From: Candidatus Saganbacteria bacterium CG08_land_8_20_14_0_20_45_16
GTDB taxonomy: Bacteria; Margulisbacteria; WOR-1; O2-12-FULL-45-9
Assembly: GCA_002774365.1 (NCBI GenBank)
Contig: PEYM01000055.1
Coordinates: forward strand, 1-51,978
Reading direction: 5' to 3'
DNA: 51,978 nt
This document shows, one piece after another, positions 34,493 through 42,313 of the stretch. The position numbers were made by a program, and so were the translations under genes. Each line of letters begins with the position of its first letter. The stretch's first letter is position 1. The notes below the pieces were generated by a model. It was given only the letters and a program-made list of their open reading frames with translations, was not told where the DNA came from and did not search any database.

Positions 34493-34878
34493 ACAAACGA
34501 AAAAACGCTCAGAAAAAATTAATTAATGAGTTAAAAAAGCAGCTTTTAGTCCAAGCTGAGCGCTTAGGCGTGCGTGACCTATACACGCCTTTGGCCTTAG
34601 AGGAAATGAGGCTTGATGCCTTACGTAAGATCTTGACCGAATTTTATATGGAGCGTTCTAATCTTGAATATGAACTTAACATGATCGGCTCTAATAAAAA
34701 AGAGTTATTGATTAAATTAGAGCGCTTAAATGTTTTTATCCTCCGGGCCCAAGTTTTGCTCCAACAAAAATTAGAGTTTTGCCAGAAGTTACTGGACAAA
34801 GCTTGTGGTGATGTAGCAGATGTTCGCCGGGCCGTTAAGCGGATTGAAATACCGGCGAAGGTCCAGGCTGCGGCTTAA
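34489..34878 (+). CDS. Small basic coiled-coil island protein
   Basis: 129 residues, almost entirely helical and Lys/Leu/Glu-rich (KKLINELKKQLLVQAERLG; RSNLEYELNMIGSNKKELLIKLERLNVFILRAQVLLQQKLEFCQKLLDKA). Two long heptad-bearing helices separated by a short turn suggest a helical hairpin, in the style of FliJ/YscO-like stalk proteins or secretion chaperones. No sequence signature confirms that. Unlike its neighbours it lacks a low-complexity N-terminus, so it is more likely a cytoplasmic partner than an exported product. It is coupled to the previous gene by ATGA and followed after nine bases by the GT2 gene. Confidence 0.62.
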   Translation: MNKRKNAQKKLINELKKQLLVQAERLGVRDLYTPLALEEMRLDALRKILTEFYMERSNLEYELNMIGSNKKELLIKLERLNVFILRAQVLLQQKLEFCQKLLDKACGDVADVRRAVKRIEIPAKVQAAA

Positions 34879-34887
34879 GGAGCTAAA

Positions 34888-35934
34888 ATGAAATTGTCAG
34901 CTTGTTTGATCGTAAAAAATGAAGCGGAAAACCTGGCAAAAACATTGCCAGTGTTAGCGCAAGGTGTGGATGAGCTAATTATTCTGGATACTGGCTCAAC
35001 TGACCAGACAGTGCCAGTGGCCCAAAGTTTTGGGGCCAAAGTCTTTCACTGTACTTGGAAAAATGATTTTGCTGCTGCTCGCAATGAGTCGCTCAAACAC
35101 GCCAGCGGTGATTGGCTCCTCTGGATCGACGCTGATGAGTTTATTAGCGCGGACGACTTAAAACAACTTAACCAAGAACTCTCTTTGACTAAGGACACTG
35201 CTTGTTGCGTGGCCCTTTTTGAATCACCCTTAGGTCAGTGCGAGAAAAAAAGCGGCTATCAGCGGGTCAAGGTGTTTAAGAACGGCTTGGGCTATCATTT
35301 TATTAGGCCAATCAATGAGCAGCTGGTTGATCAAAACAACCAAGTTATTGCTGGGCCGGAAATCCCGGTAGCGATCTATCATTGGGGCAAAGATTTAGGC
35401 GAAAAGAAAATGACAGAAAAACGAGAGCGTTATGTTGCCTTGTATTCGCAAGCGCTAGAGGCGAGGCCAGGGGATGCGTACTTTCATTTTCTTTTAGCTA
35501 ATAATTTAAACGAGCTAAAAAGATTACCTGAAGCGCTTGATCATTATGTCCAGGCCTCAAAATATACCAATGACCAAGGGTTGATTTGCCAGACCATGGA
35601 AAAGATCGCTGACCTTTTGCTGAGGCTAAAGCAACTGTCCCAGGCAGCCATGGTTGCCGAACAGCTGTTAGCTCTTGAACCTAATAATATCCCGGCCCGC
35701 AATGTTCTAGCTAGCGTTAATTTGGTTAACGGTAGGACCGAGGCCGCGGTCAAGCTTTTGCTTGAGGTCCTTGACCTTAAGACCGACGGAGCAATCACTG
35801 ATTTTTATCAAGCTAAGTTCATGCCGTGTTTCCTGTTAAGCAAGGCTTATCAGTTAAAGGGCGAGGCAGACAAGGCCCAGTTCTATGCCAAGCAAGCCGC
35901 ACAGCTGGCACCTAAGATCAGAGGTATAAACTAA
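34888..35934 (+). CDS. GT2-family glycosyltransferase with TPR domain
   Basis: 348 residues. The N-terminal GT-A domain opens with LSACLIVKNEAENLAKTLPVL and has the family motifs LDTGSTDQT and WIDADEF (DxD-type, metal/nucleotide binding). The C-terminal ~170 residues carry TPR-like repeats (DAYFHFLLANNLNELKRLPEALDHYVQASKY; QLSQAAMVAEQLLALEPNNIPARNVLASV; KAYQLKGEADKAQFYAKQAAQ). TPR-GT2 fusions of this kind often glycosylate proteins or peptides. It is the only island gene with a recognisable enzyme and lies in the middle of the promoter 5 unit, so glycosylation of island products is plausible (inference). Shine-Dalgarno AAGGAG precedes the ATG; the stop overlaps the next ATG by one base. Confidence 0.85.
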   Translation: MKLSACLIVKNEAENLAKTLPVLAQGVDELIILDTGSTDQTVPVAQSFGAKVFHCTWKNDFAAARNESLKHASGDWLLWIDADEFISADDLKQLNQELSLTKDTACCVALFESPLGQCEKKSGYQRVKVFKNGLGYHFIRPINEQLVDQNNQVIAGPEIPVAIYHWGKDLGEKKMTEKRERYVALYSQALEARPGDAYFHFLLANNLNELKRLPEALDHYVQASKYTNDQGLICQTMEKIADLLLRLKQLSQAAMVAEQLLALEPNNIPARNVLASVNLVNGRTEAAVKLLLEVLDLKTDGAITDFYQAKFMPCFLLSKAYQLKGEADKAQFYAKQAAQLAPKIRGIN

Positions 35935-37562
35935 TGGGACTAGAACAAGTTAACCAACAACAATTAGGGGTCTTATCAAATCTGGCGGCCACTGACAACC
36001 TCCAGCAGGTTGTTAAAGCAGAGCTAGAAAGGCAAACTGACACAGACAACGCAACTAAGGTCCAAGAAACCAATGTAAAAAAAGCGATCAATGGTAAGAC
36101 CCCAAAATTGGGCATAGAGCTTATTGCTGGCCTGGCTACCAAAATTGCCCAAACAATTATGATCCCGCAAAAGATCTTAACCAACTTAGAACAAGAATAT
36201 GATTCTTTGCTTAATCCACGGGAGCAAAACACCCAGGACCTGGTAGAGATCAAGTACGCGGTAGGCAGGATTAATAAAGACGGACAAAATGGTGGCTCGC
36301 AAGCTGGCTCTGGGTTTGAACAAGGTGATGGTTCTGATCAAGCTGAAGGCGAGCAAGGTCAAGACACTGGCCCCGCAGACATCAGAGAATACGTTGGGGC
36401 CTACTCACAAATGCTGGTTTCCGGTGGCAGTGATCAAAAGAAAAAACTTGAACTGATAGAATCAAAACTGGTAGAACAAAAAGGGGTTTCTGCCCAAACC
36501 CTGCGCAATGTAAAAGTCCAGGCTGCGAATAATGTTCGAGGAGAGATCCTGCGCCAGATCAAACAATCATTTATCAAACAAGTGATTAGTCAGGGTAAGT
36601 CAATTGAAGGTCTACTGGCTAACAAGGAAACTCAAGGTTTGATTGATTTTGCCTTTTTTAACGATCGTCTTGGTGGTTATGACTTTGGTGGTTTAGATGG
36701 CCATCTTCAAGGTGCGGTTGACCAGGTCAAGAGTGAAACCCATAAAGAAATGCGCGAATTCCTTGACGAGGCCTTAACTCAAGAAGTAACCAAGAAGGCC
36801 CTTGGCAACAGCACCAAAAAGACCGAGCAGGAGATTGAAGGCTTGCTCAAGTTAGGGACTAAAGTTGGCTTTGATGTGCAGCAGTTTGTTGAAAAGATCC
36901 CACACTTAAAAGATCAGCTTGGCCTTGACCAGATTGTTAATTTTGAGTTTGTGGCGCCGGGTGGGGACCAAGGTGGGGATCAGAGGGAGCGGCATCGCTA
37001 TCAATATACCCCAACAGAAGAAAAAGAGCTTTTGACTGATAAGCTAAGGGCCTTGTACCTGCGGCAGGCGGTCTATGGAGATCCCCGGACGATCTTAGAA
37101 AGTCAATTCAAAATGGTCAAATTTAAAAATGGCTTGATCAAATTAGGCGTGACCAACTTTGATGAAGTTGAGACAGAGGGCCGCGCTTTAGCTAAGGTCA
37201 AGCTGGTTGAGATGCTGCGTGAGGCTTTTGAAGAGCGGGCAACTTATGCCAAGCTTACTGGCCCAGCTTGGCAAATGACCGAGAAAAAGATCAAGATAGT
37301 ACTTAAAAACTTGGCTAAACTTGGCATAGAGGTAACGACAACCCAATTAGATGAGCTGCGCGACCAGGCCAATACCAAGATGTTTAGTGTAGCTGAACAT
37401 GAACTAAACATGATCAATATGGCAATTGACGCCAGGGGCGAGATCGCTTTTCTAACCTCAAAACGTAAGCTGGCAGAAGAGATCTTGGTCCGTTTAGCTG
37501 ATGAAACCCATTTACAGCGGCCAGGATATGAGCTAAAATTATCTATACAGGAAGCTTGTTAA
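35934..37562 (+). CDS. Unknown island protein, helical with Gly/Gln linkers
   Basis: 542 residues, no family recognised. Two flexible linkers rich in Gly, Gln, Asp and Glu (residues ~117-150, and ~345-355 GGDQGGDQRERHR) separate three mostly helical parts. There is no signal peptide or membrane segment. The C-terminal third (LTDKLRALYLRQAVYGDPRTILESQFKMVKFKNGLIKLG... FEERATYAKLTGPAWQMTEKKIKIVLKNLAKLG) looks like a helical repeat array. It starts on the last base of the GT2 stop (TAATG) and is followed by an AAAGGAGG site for the 97-residue gene. A gatekeeper- or scaffold-like role is possible but no motif supports it. Confidence 0.65.
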   Translation: MGLEQVNQQQLGVLSNLAATDNLQQVVKAELERQTDTDNATKVQETNVKKAINGKTPKLGIELIAGLATKIAQTIMIPQKILTNLEQEYDSLLNPREQNTQDLVEIKYAVGRINKDGQNGGSQAGSGFEQGDGSDQAEGEQGQDTGPADIREYVGAYSQMLVSGGSDQKKKLELIESKLVEQKGVSAQTLRNVKVQAANNVRGEILRQIKQSFIKQVISQGKSIEGLLANKETQGLIDFAFFNDRLGGYDFGGLDGHLQGAVDQVKSETHKEMREFLDEALTQEVTKKALGNSTKKTEQEIEGLLKLGTKVGFDVQQFVEKIPHLKDQLGLDQIVNFEFVAPGGDQGGDQRERHRYQYTPTEEKELLTDKLRALYLRQAVYGDPRTILESQFKMVKFKNGLIKLGVTNFDEVETEGRALAKVKLVEMLREAFEERATYAKLTGPAWQMTEKKIKIVLKNLAKLGIEVTTTQLDELRDQANTKMFSVAEHELNMINMAIDARGEIAFLTSKRKLAEEILVRLADETHLQRPGYELKLSIQEAC

Positions 37563-37574
37563 AGGAGGCGTAAC

Positions 37575-37868
37575 ATGATCCAACCAATTTCTGGGGCTGA
37601 CAGCAATCTTCACGAAGCAGTTTCAGGCCTTAATGCCAGCAGTGTTGCCCGTGAGGTCTTTGATGAGTGGGAAGAGGTTAAACGCGACATTGACCAGTCT
37701 ATGACCAGGGAACAGCGCACGCGGGCGATCGAGCGTCTAGAACAGCTGCAGCAAAGAGTTGCGCAAATCCGTGATTCTTTGGGCAATATTAATTCACTTG
37801 ATCGTAGCTTGTCAAAAGTAGAAAGCGAGATTGAGGACCTAAGACGGCAACTGGGGATACCGGCTTAA
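37575..37868 (+). CDS. Small coiled-coil island protein
   Basis: 97 residues, no family recognised. A short polar start (MIQPISGADSNLHEAVSG) is followed by a continuous acidic/Gln-rich helix (EEVKRDIDQSMTREQRTRAIERLEQLQQRVAQIRDSLGNINSLDRSLSKVESEIEDLRRQLG), likely a helical hairpin. The start resembles the 82-residue island protein. It has a strong AAAGGAGGCG Shine-Dalgarno. It is the last gene of the island; the next gene has a sigma-70-type promoter. Confidence 0.65.
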   Translation: MIQPISGADSNLHEAVSGLNASSVAREVFDEWEEVKRDIDQSMTREQRTRAIERLEQLQQRVAQIRDSLGNINSLDRSLSKVESEIEDLRRQLGIPA

Positions 37869-37875
37869 AGCGAGC

Positions 37876-37905
37876 TTGCCTAAAAAATACTTAGCGTGTT
37901 AGAAT
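37876..37905 (+). promoter_or_regulatory. Sigma-70-type promoter, TTGCCT-18-TAGAAT
   Basis: TTGCCT (37876-37881) and TAGAAT (37900-37905) are 18 bp apart. The ATG at 37918 is 12 bases past the -10. It marks the return to housekeeping-type promoters after the island. Confidence 0.58.
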
Positions 37906-37917
37906 GCCTTCTATATT

Positions 37918-38907
37918 ATGGAGGCTGATAATTTTCTTTATCCTGAACATGGCGTTTCTGACTCTGGGGTACTAAAGTATAGTCTTTCCCCGTCGTACTG
38001 GAGCCTCCTGTCCCAAGATGTAATGAAATCCTTCTTAGCAGAGGTCAAAACAAAAGGTTGGCAAAAAGCGATCTCTACTTCGTCAAATCCTAAAATCAAA
38101 GCACTTTATTTGTTTACAGATTCTCCCTCTAGAGCTGATGGCACATTTTACCTTTCACTTAATGACCAGAGCAGGGTATTAGATCTTGGTTCTGGTTGGG
38201 GATCGTATACTTTTGCCTTATCACCTAGAGTTAAAGAGGTCGTGGCTGCAGATGCCAACTTAGAATCCCTAGAGTTTATTGCTCTTAGGGCTCGACAGGA
38301 TAATTGTTGCAATATCTCGGCAGTACAAATTGAACCCCTGGACTTTGCTAAACTCCCTTTTGTCGATGGTATTTTTGATGCTGTTATTATGAATGGGGTC
38401 TTAGAATGGGTTGGTTCACACCTAAAAAAGGGTGATCCATTAAAGATCCAACAAAATTGTTTAAAAGAGGTCAGCCGGGTTTTGAAGCCGGGAGGAAAAA
38501 TATGGCTGGGGACCGAAAACCGTTTTGGCCTGCGGTATTTTTTGGGCGCGCCGGACGATCATTTAAAATACTACTCCGAACAAGGGATTGCTTATACAAC
38601 GCTTGTCCCTAGATTCATTGCCAGCCTCATCACCAAAAAAAAACTTGGCCAGCCGTATCGGACTTATACGCATTCACTGGCTGGTTTGAAACGCTTACTT
38701 GGCAAAGCTGGTTTTTCTAATCTAGAGTTTTATTATCCTGATCCTGACTATCGGTCAGTTTCTCCCAAGATCTTTCCGATAATAAGCTCTGAGGTGTCCG
38801 CTAACATCACCAAACGGCAACCAGTTTGGTTTAAGGTTATTACGTTCCCTATTAAAAGGTTTGTATTTTGCGATTCTTTTTTTGTGGCGGCCAGGAGGGA
38901 AAAATGA
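37918..38907 (+). CDS. Class I SAM-dependent methyltransferase
   Basis: 329 residues. Motif I is VLDLGSGWGSYTFAL (~residues 88-102), followed by an acidic VVAADAN (motif II), FDAVIMNGVLEWVGSH (post-motif with the substrate-side VLEW) and VLKPGGKIWLGTENRFG. The C-terminal ~100 residues (GLKRLLGKAGFSNLEFYYPDPDYR) extend beyond the core, as in Methyltransf_11-type enzymes that act on glycans or lipids. The ATG at 37918 is immediately behind a promoter. It overlaps the downstream kinase-like gene by four bases, implying a joint pathway; the substrate is unknown. Confidence 0.82.
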   Translation: MEADNFLYPEHGVSDSGVLKYSLSPSYWSLLSQDVMKSFLAEVKTKGWQKAISTSSNPKIKALYLFTDSPSRADGTFYLSLNDQSRVLDLGSGWGSYTFALSPRVKEVVAADANLESLEFIALRARQDNCCNISAVQIEPLDFAKLPFVDGIFDAVIMNGVLEWVGSHLKKGDPLKIQQNCLKEVSRVLKPGGKIWLGTENRFGLRYFLGAPDDHLKYYSEQGIAYTTLVPRFIASLITKKKLGQPYRTYTHSLAGLKRLLGKAGFSNLEFYYPDPDYRSVSPKIFPIISSEVSANITKRQPVWFKVITFPIKRFVFCDSFFVAARREK

Positions 38908-40043
38908 TCCCATTGTTCAAGGATTATCTGCTTAAGAATTGGGCTAAGATCGGGTTGTCAAGAGAGCCCAAAAACCTCCTTTTTATCAAATTTGCTGACC
39001 GCAGGATTAGGGCAGCGGAAGTTGGGATCATCTCTTTCCTGATCAAGGACGGCCAAAAGGCCTTGATGATCCTGCGCACCCCGCGTTACCCTACAAATGA
39101 GGAGGCTAACCGGTCCTTGGAATTGGAATATGCTAACTTATCCTCTTTGTCGGAAAAACTACCTGGTTCCACTCTCTTGGCACAAATTCCAAGACTGCTA
39201 ATTTGGGAAAAGTTTGATAAAATAAGAGTTTTGGGGATCAGCTTTCTTGCTGGCGCAGATCTGAGCCAATATATGAGCTCAGCAGATATTTTGAAATCTT
39301 ATATCGATAACTTTAGCTTGATGCTCTCTTGGTTAGTGAATTTTCAGCAAGAGGTTGGGGCAGAGCAAACTGTTCCCTTGGGAACGATTGTTGAAAGGGT
39401 CTATGATGAATACCGGACGCTTTTTCCAGATAAAATAGCTCTGGCAGATGCCTATTTTTCTAGTTGTCAACCTGACTTGGCTCGGTTCAAGGAACAAATG
39501 ATACCGTTATTTGCTCAGCACGGCGATTTTCACGCCCAAAACATTTTTGCCCTGAAGGGCCGGGTGTCCGGTGTGATCGACTGGGAAGATTTTGAGCTCC
39601 TGGGCGTCCCTGGTTTTGATCTATTCCATTTTATCAAAACCTATTTTGAAGGGTTGTTTGGATATTTCGCTGACAAAAATGATGTCATGGCCTTGCATCA
39701 GTTTTCTTCTCAAGTGAGCCAGCAAGTGGTCAAGGTAACCTCGGACAGCTATTTCAGCAAAATGAGGCTGGGTCCTGAATTGGTTAAGATCCTCGTGCCA
39801 TTATATTTATTGAAGTCAGCTGTGCTAGCAGGAGAGCCGAGAAAAAAAGCCACGGCAGCTGTCACAAGATTGGAGATACTATTGCGGCTCAAACCTTTAA
39901 ACCTTGAGGAGCTGGTCTATTTTTCGAGCCTTTTTAGTTACGGGGATATTTATAAAAAAGCGACTGCTGAACAAAATGCACAGTTGGCGGAAATTTGCCG
40001 CAATGAGATCCAGCAGATACAGTTAAAGACTAAGGGCAGGTAA
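38904..40043 (+). CDS. APH/choline-kinase-family phosphotransferase
   Basis: Kinase-like fold of 379 residues. The catalytic loop is QHGDFHAQNIF and the metal-binding Asp is in VIDWEDFELLGVPGFDLFHF, both diagnostic of the APH/choline/fructosamine kinase superfamily. The N-terminal part has RIRAAEVGIISFLIKDGQKALMIL as its nucleotide-binding sheet. The start at 38904 was chosen over an in-frame ATG at 38868 because AGGAGG lies seven bases before it and it overlaps the methyltransferase stop as ATGA. The 3' end overlaps hisA on the other strand by 21 bases. Substrate is unknown; antibiotic resistance should not be assumed. Confidence 0.78.
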   Translation: MIPLFKDYLLKNWAKIGLSREPKNLLFIKFADRRIRAAEVGIISFLIKDGQKALMILRTPRYPTNEEANRSLELEYANLSSLSEKLPGSTLLAQIPRLLIWEKFDKIRVLGISFLAGADLSQYMSSADILKSYIDNFSLMLSWLVNFQQEVGAEQTVPLGTIVERVYDEYRTLFPDKIALADAYFSSCQPDLARFKEQMIPLFAQHGDFHAQNIFALKGRVSGVIDWEDFELLGVPGFDLFHFIKTYFEGLFGYFADKNDVMALHQFSSQVSQQVVKVTSDSYFSKMRLGPELVKILVPLYLLKSAVLAGEPRKKATAAVTRLEILLRLKPLNLEELVYFSSLFSYGDIYKKATAEQNAQLAEICRNEIQQIQLKTKGR

Positions 40044-40763
40044 AACTTCTTCTAGCTTGATACTGCCTTCGTAAAGCGCTTTGCCCAAAATGCAGCCAGC
40101 CACCCCAATCTCTTTTAGCTTTTCGATGTCAGTTTTTGCGCTGACCCCACCGGCTACAATGACCGGCACGGCAACCTTGGCGGCAAAATTACTGATCCCT
40201 GAAAAATCCGGGCCCTCCAGCATGCCATCGCGGCTGATCTCAGTGTAAATGAACCGTTTAACGCCTAGGTCAATGGCCTCTTGGGCCAGGGTGAAAATAT
40301 CTTTTTTAGAAACCTGGGTCCAGCCCTCGGTGGCTGCCTTGCCGTCACGCGCATCTATGGCCACAACAATTGTTTCACCAAATTCCTGGCAAAAAGTAGC
40401 CAAGGTATTGGGATTTTTAACCGCAGTCGTTCCCAGGATTATCCGATCAACCCCAACCTCAAGCAAGCTCTTGATCGTATCAAGGTTACGGATGCCACCG
40501 CCTACTTGGAGCGGCAACTTGACGGTTTGGGCAATCTTTTTGATGAGTTCTATGTTTTGGGGGATCCCTGTCCGCGCCCCATCTAGGTCAACCAGATGCA
40601 GGCGTTTTGCTCCTTGGCTAGCCCAAGTTTGCGCCACAGTCACGGGATCTTTACTGTAGAGCTTTTCCGCGTCATAGCGTCCCTGCTTGAGCCTGACGCA
40701 ACAACCCTTAAGTAGGTCTATTGCTGGGATAATTTCAAACGTTTTATCCACACAAATCTCCAA
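40023..40763 (-). CDS. hisA: ProFAR isomerase (histidine synthesis)
   Basis: Isomerises ProFAR to PRFAR in histidine synthesis. This TIM barrel has FEIIPAIDLLKGCCVRLKQGRYD at its start (catalytic Asp in AIDL), LQVGGGIRNLDTIKSLLEVGVDRIILGT at the first phosphate site, VVAIDARDG with the second catalytic Asp and VIVAGGVSAKTDIEKL at the second phosphate site. The length of 246 is standard. It overlaps hisH by 20 bases and follows it in one minus-strand unit; hisF, which uses its product together with HisH, is 6 kb away on the plus strand. A PriA-type dual TrpF role cannot be excluded from sequence alone. Confidence 0.93.
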   Translation of the reverse strand: MEICVDKTFEIIPAIDLLKGCCVRLKQGRYDAEKLYSKDPVTVAQTWASQGAKRLHLVDLDGARTGIPQNIELIKKIAQTVKLPLQVGGGIRNLDTIKSLLEVGVDRIILGTTAVKNPNTLATFCQEFGETIVVAIDARDGKAATEGWTQVSKKDIFTLAQEAIDLGVKRFIYTEISRDGMLEGPDFSGISNFAAKVAVPVIVAGGVSAKTDIEKLKEIGVAGCILGKALYEGSIKLEEVLPALSL

Positions 40764-41367
40764 AGTTTTTTAATATCTTAAGCCCGATCGCGCCGCTTTT
40801 TTCCGGATGAAACTGAATACCAAAAAGATTATCTTTCCAGATTGCTGAAACAAATTCTACCCCATAATCAGTAGTAGTTGCAACTATCATTTTATCCTCA
40901 GGCACAACATAGTAAGAATGCGCAAAATAAACCAGGCTGCCAGGCTCAATCCCTTTAAAAATAGGGGCGGGCCGCTTGATTAACAACCGGTTCCAGCCCA
41001 TATGCGGGACACTTAAAACTTCCGACGGATTAGGCTGAAAATTAAATTTTTTGACTTGACCTGGTAGAATAGCCAACCCTGGTCCTTGACCTTCTTCAGA
41101 CGAAACAAAAAGATGCTGCAAGCCTAAGCAAATGCCGAGGAATGGTTTGCCTAGGGCCACACTTTCCTGGAGCACAACTTCAAGGCCATCCCGTCTTAAT
41201 TCTTCAAGGGCAGCGTCAAAAGCACCGACCCCAGGCAGAATAATCCCGCGCGCCCCCCGGATCGTGGCTTTATCTTTAGTGATTTCCGCGGTATAGCCAA
41301 CTGTCTCCAGGGCTTTTTGGACACTGCGCAGGTTTCCTGACCCATAATCAATAATAACTAAAGACAT
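40744..41367 (-). CDS. hisH: Imidazole glycerol phosphate synthase, glutaminase subunit
   Basis: Class I glutamine amidotransferase that feeds ammonia to HisF. VIIDYGSGNLRSVQKALE is the N-terminal signature, GICLGLQHLF holds the nucleophilic Cys, and FGIQFHPEKSG holds the His/Glu of the triad. The length of 207 is normal. It overlaps the ROK gene by ten bases upstream and hisA downstream, so all three are translated from one message. Confidence 0.94.
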   Translation of the reverse strand: MSLVIIDYGSGNLRSVQKALETVGYTAEITKDKATIRGARGIILPGVGAFDAALEELRRDGLEVVLQESVALGKPFLGICLGLQHLFVSSEEGQGPGLAILPGQVKKFNFQPNPSEVLSVPHMGWNRLLIKRPAPIFKGIEPGSLVYFAHSYYVVPEDKMIVATTTDYGVEFVSAIWKDNLFGIQFHPEKSGAIGLKILKNFGDLCG

Positions 41368-42230
41368 AGGGCAGCGGCTCCTAGCGGGCCAGCCTGTGTC
41401 CCTAACTTGGCCCTAACAATTTTGACTGACTGGGCTGGCAGGGTCAGGGCATATCGCTTAAACTCTTTTTTTAAGGGGTCAAACAAAAGACCTCTCATGT
41501 TTGATAGCCCACCACCAATCACAATCAATTGTGGATTAAAGATATTGACCAAATTGCCAATCCCGATAGCCAGGTAATGAGCCAACTCAGTAATTGCTTT
41601 TTGCGCTTTTTTGTCCCCTTGGCAAGCAGCTAGTTCTAAGGAGAGGGCGTCCAGACCGGTTTTTCTCTTAAGCGCAGTGCCTGAGGCCAGGGCTTCCAAG
41701 CAGCCTAGCCGGCCACAGCTGCATTGTTGGCCTTGGTAGTCAATGGTCATATGGCCAATCTCGCCAGCTGCGCCAATTGCCCCGCGGTAAAGCTTTTTGT
41801 CAATAATAATCCCGCCGCCAATGCCAGTGGAAATGGTCAAGTAGAGAAAATGACGAACCGATTTTCCAGCCCCAAACCGAGCTTCGGCCAAGGCCGCGCA
41901 ATTGGCGTCGTTGTCAACAAAAACAGGAAATTTGAACTCTTTTTGTAATATTTTTTTCAGGTTGACCCTTTTCCAACCAGGCAGGTTTGGTGCCTCAACA
42001 ACAATTCCTTCATCATAAATAATAGGGCCAGGGGCGCCAATCCCAATCGCTTGAATCTTTACCCGTTGGCCATTGGCTAGGTGAGAAATGGCTTTCTTAA
42101 TGTTGGCAATAACGTGTTTTTTCCCCTGGCTAGCTTCGGTTGGAATATGGACATCAGTTAAAACTTTGCCAGAGGGGGTGCAGAGTACACCAGCAATCTT
42201 TGTTCCACCCAGGTCAATCCCAATGATCAT
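41358..42230 (-). CDS. ROK-family sugar kinase (glucokinase-like)
   Basis: 290 residues. MIIGIDLGGTKIAGVLC is the phosphate-binding N-terminus, FVDNDANCAALAEARFGAG is the catalytic region (Asp in DNDAN), and GEIGHMTIDYQGQQCSCGRLGCLEALASGTAL is the ROK zinc-binding signature with its three Cys and His. There is no N-terminal HTH, so it is a kinase rather than a repressor. Glucose or N-acetylmannosamine are typical substrates. It is the first gene of a minus-strand unit with hisH and hisA, an odd combination of sugar and amino-acid metabolism. Confidence 0.87.
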   Translation of the reverse strand: MIIGIDLGGTKIAGVLCTPSGKVLTDVHIPTEASQGKKHVIANIKKAISHLANGQRVKIQAIGIGAPGPIIYDEGIVVEAPNLPGWKRVNLKKILQKEFKFPVFVDNDANCAALAEARFGAGKSVRHFLYLTISTGIGGGIIIDKKLYRGAIGAAGEIGHMTIDYQGQQCSCGRLGCLEALASGTALKRKTGLDALSLELAACQGDKKAQKAITELAHYLAIGIGNLVNIFNPQLIVIGGGLSNMRGLLFDPLKKEFKRYALTLPAQSVKIVRAKLGTQAGPLGAAALCL

Positions 42231-42239
42231 AGATAAGAG

Positions 42240-42269
42240 AGTATATCACATTTATTGATCAGCTTTCAA
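42240..42269 (-). promoter_or_regulatory. Sigma-70-type promoter of ROK-hisH-hisA
   Basis: On the minus strand TTGAAA (42269-42264) and TATACT (42245-42240) are 18 bp apart. The ATG ends the spacing at 42230, 9 bases past the -10, so the leader is ~3 nt. The -35 lies back to back with that of the SPOR promoter. Confidence 0.6.
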
Positions 42270-42273
42270 TTCC

Positions 42274-42302
42274 TTGACGCCTTGTCCCTAACATAGTAAA
42301 AT
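42274..42302 (+). promoter_or_regulatory. Sigma-70-type promoter, TTGACG-17-TAAAAT
   Basis: TTGACG (42274-42279) and TAAAAT (42297-42302) are 17 bp apart. The ATG at 42314 is 11 bases past the -10, predicting a ~5-nt leader. Divergent from the ROK promoter four bases away. Confidence 0.75.
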
Positions 42303-42313
42303 AATCAATACCA

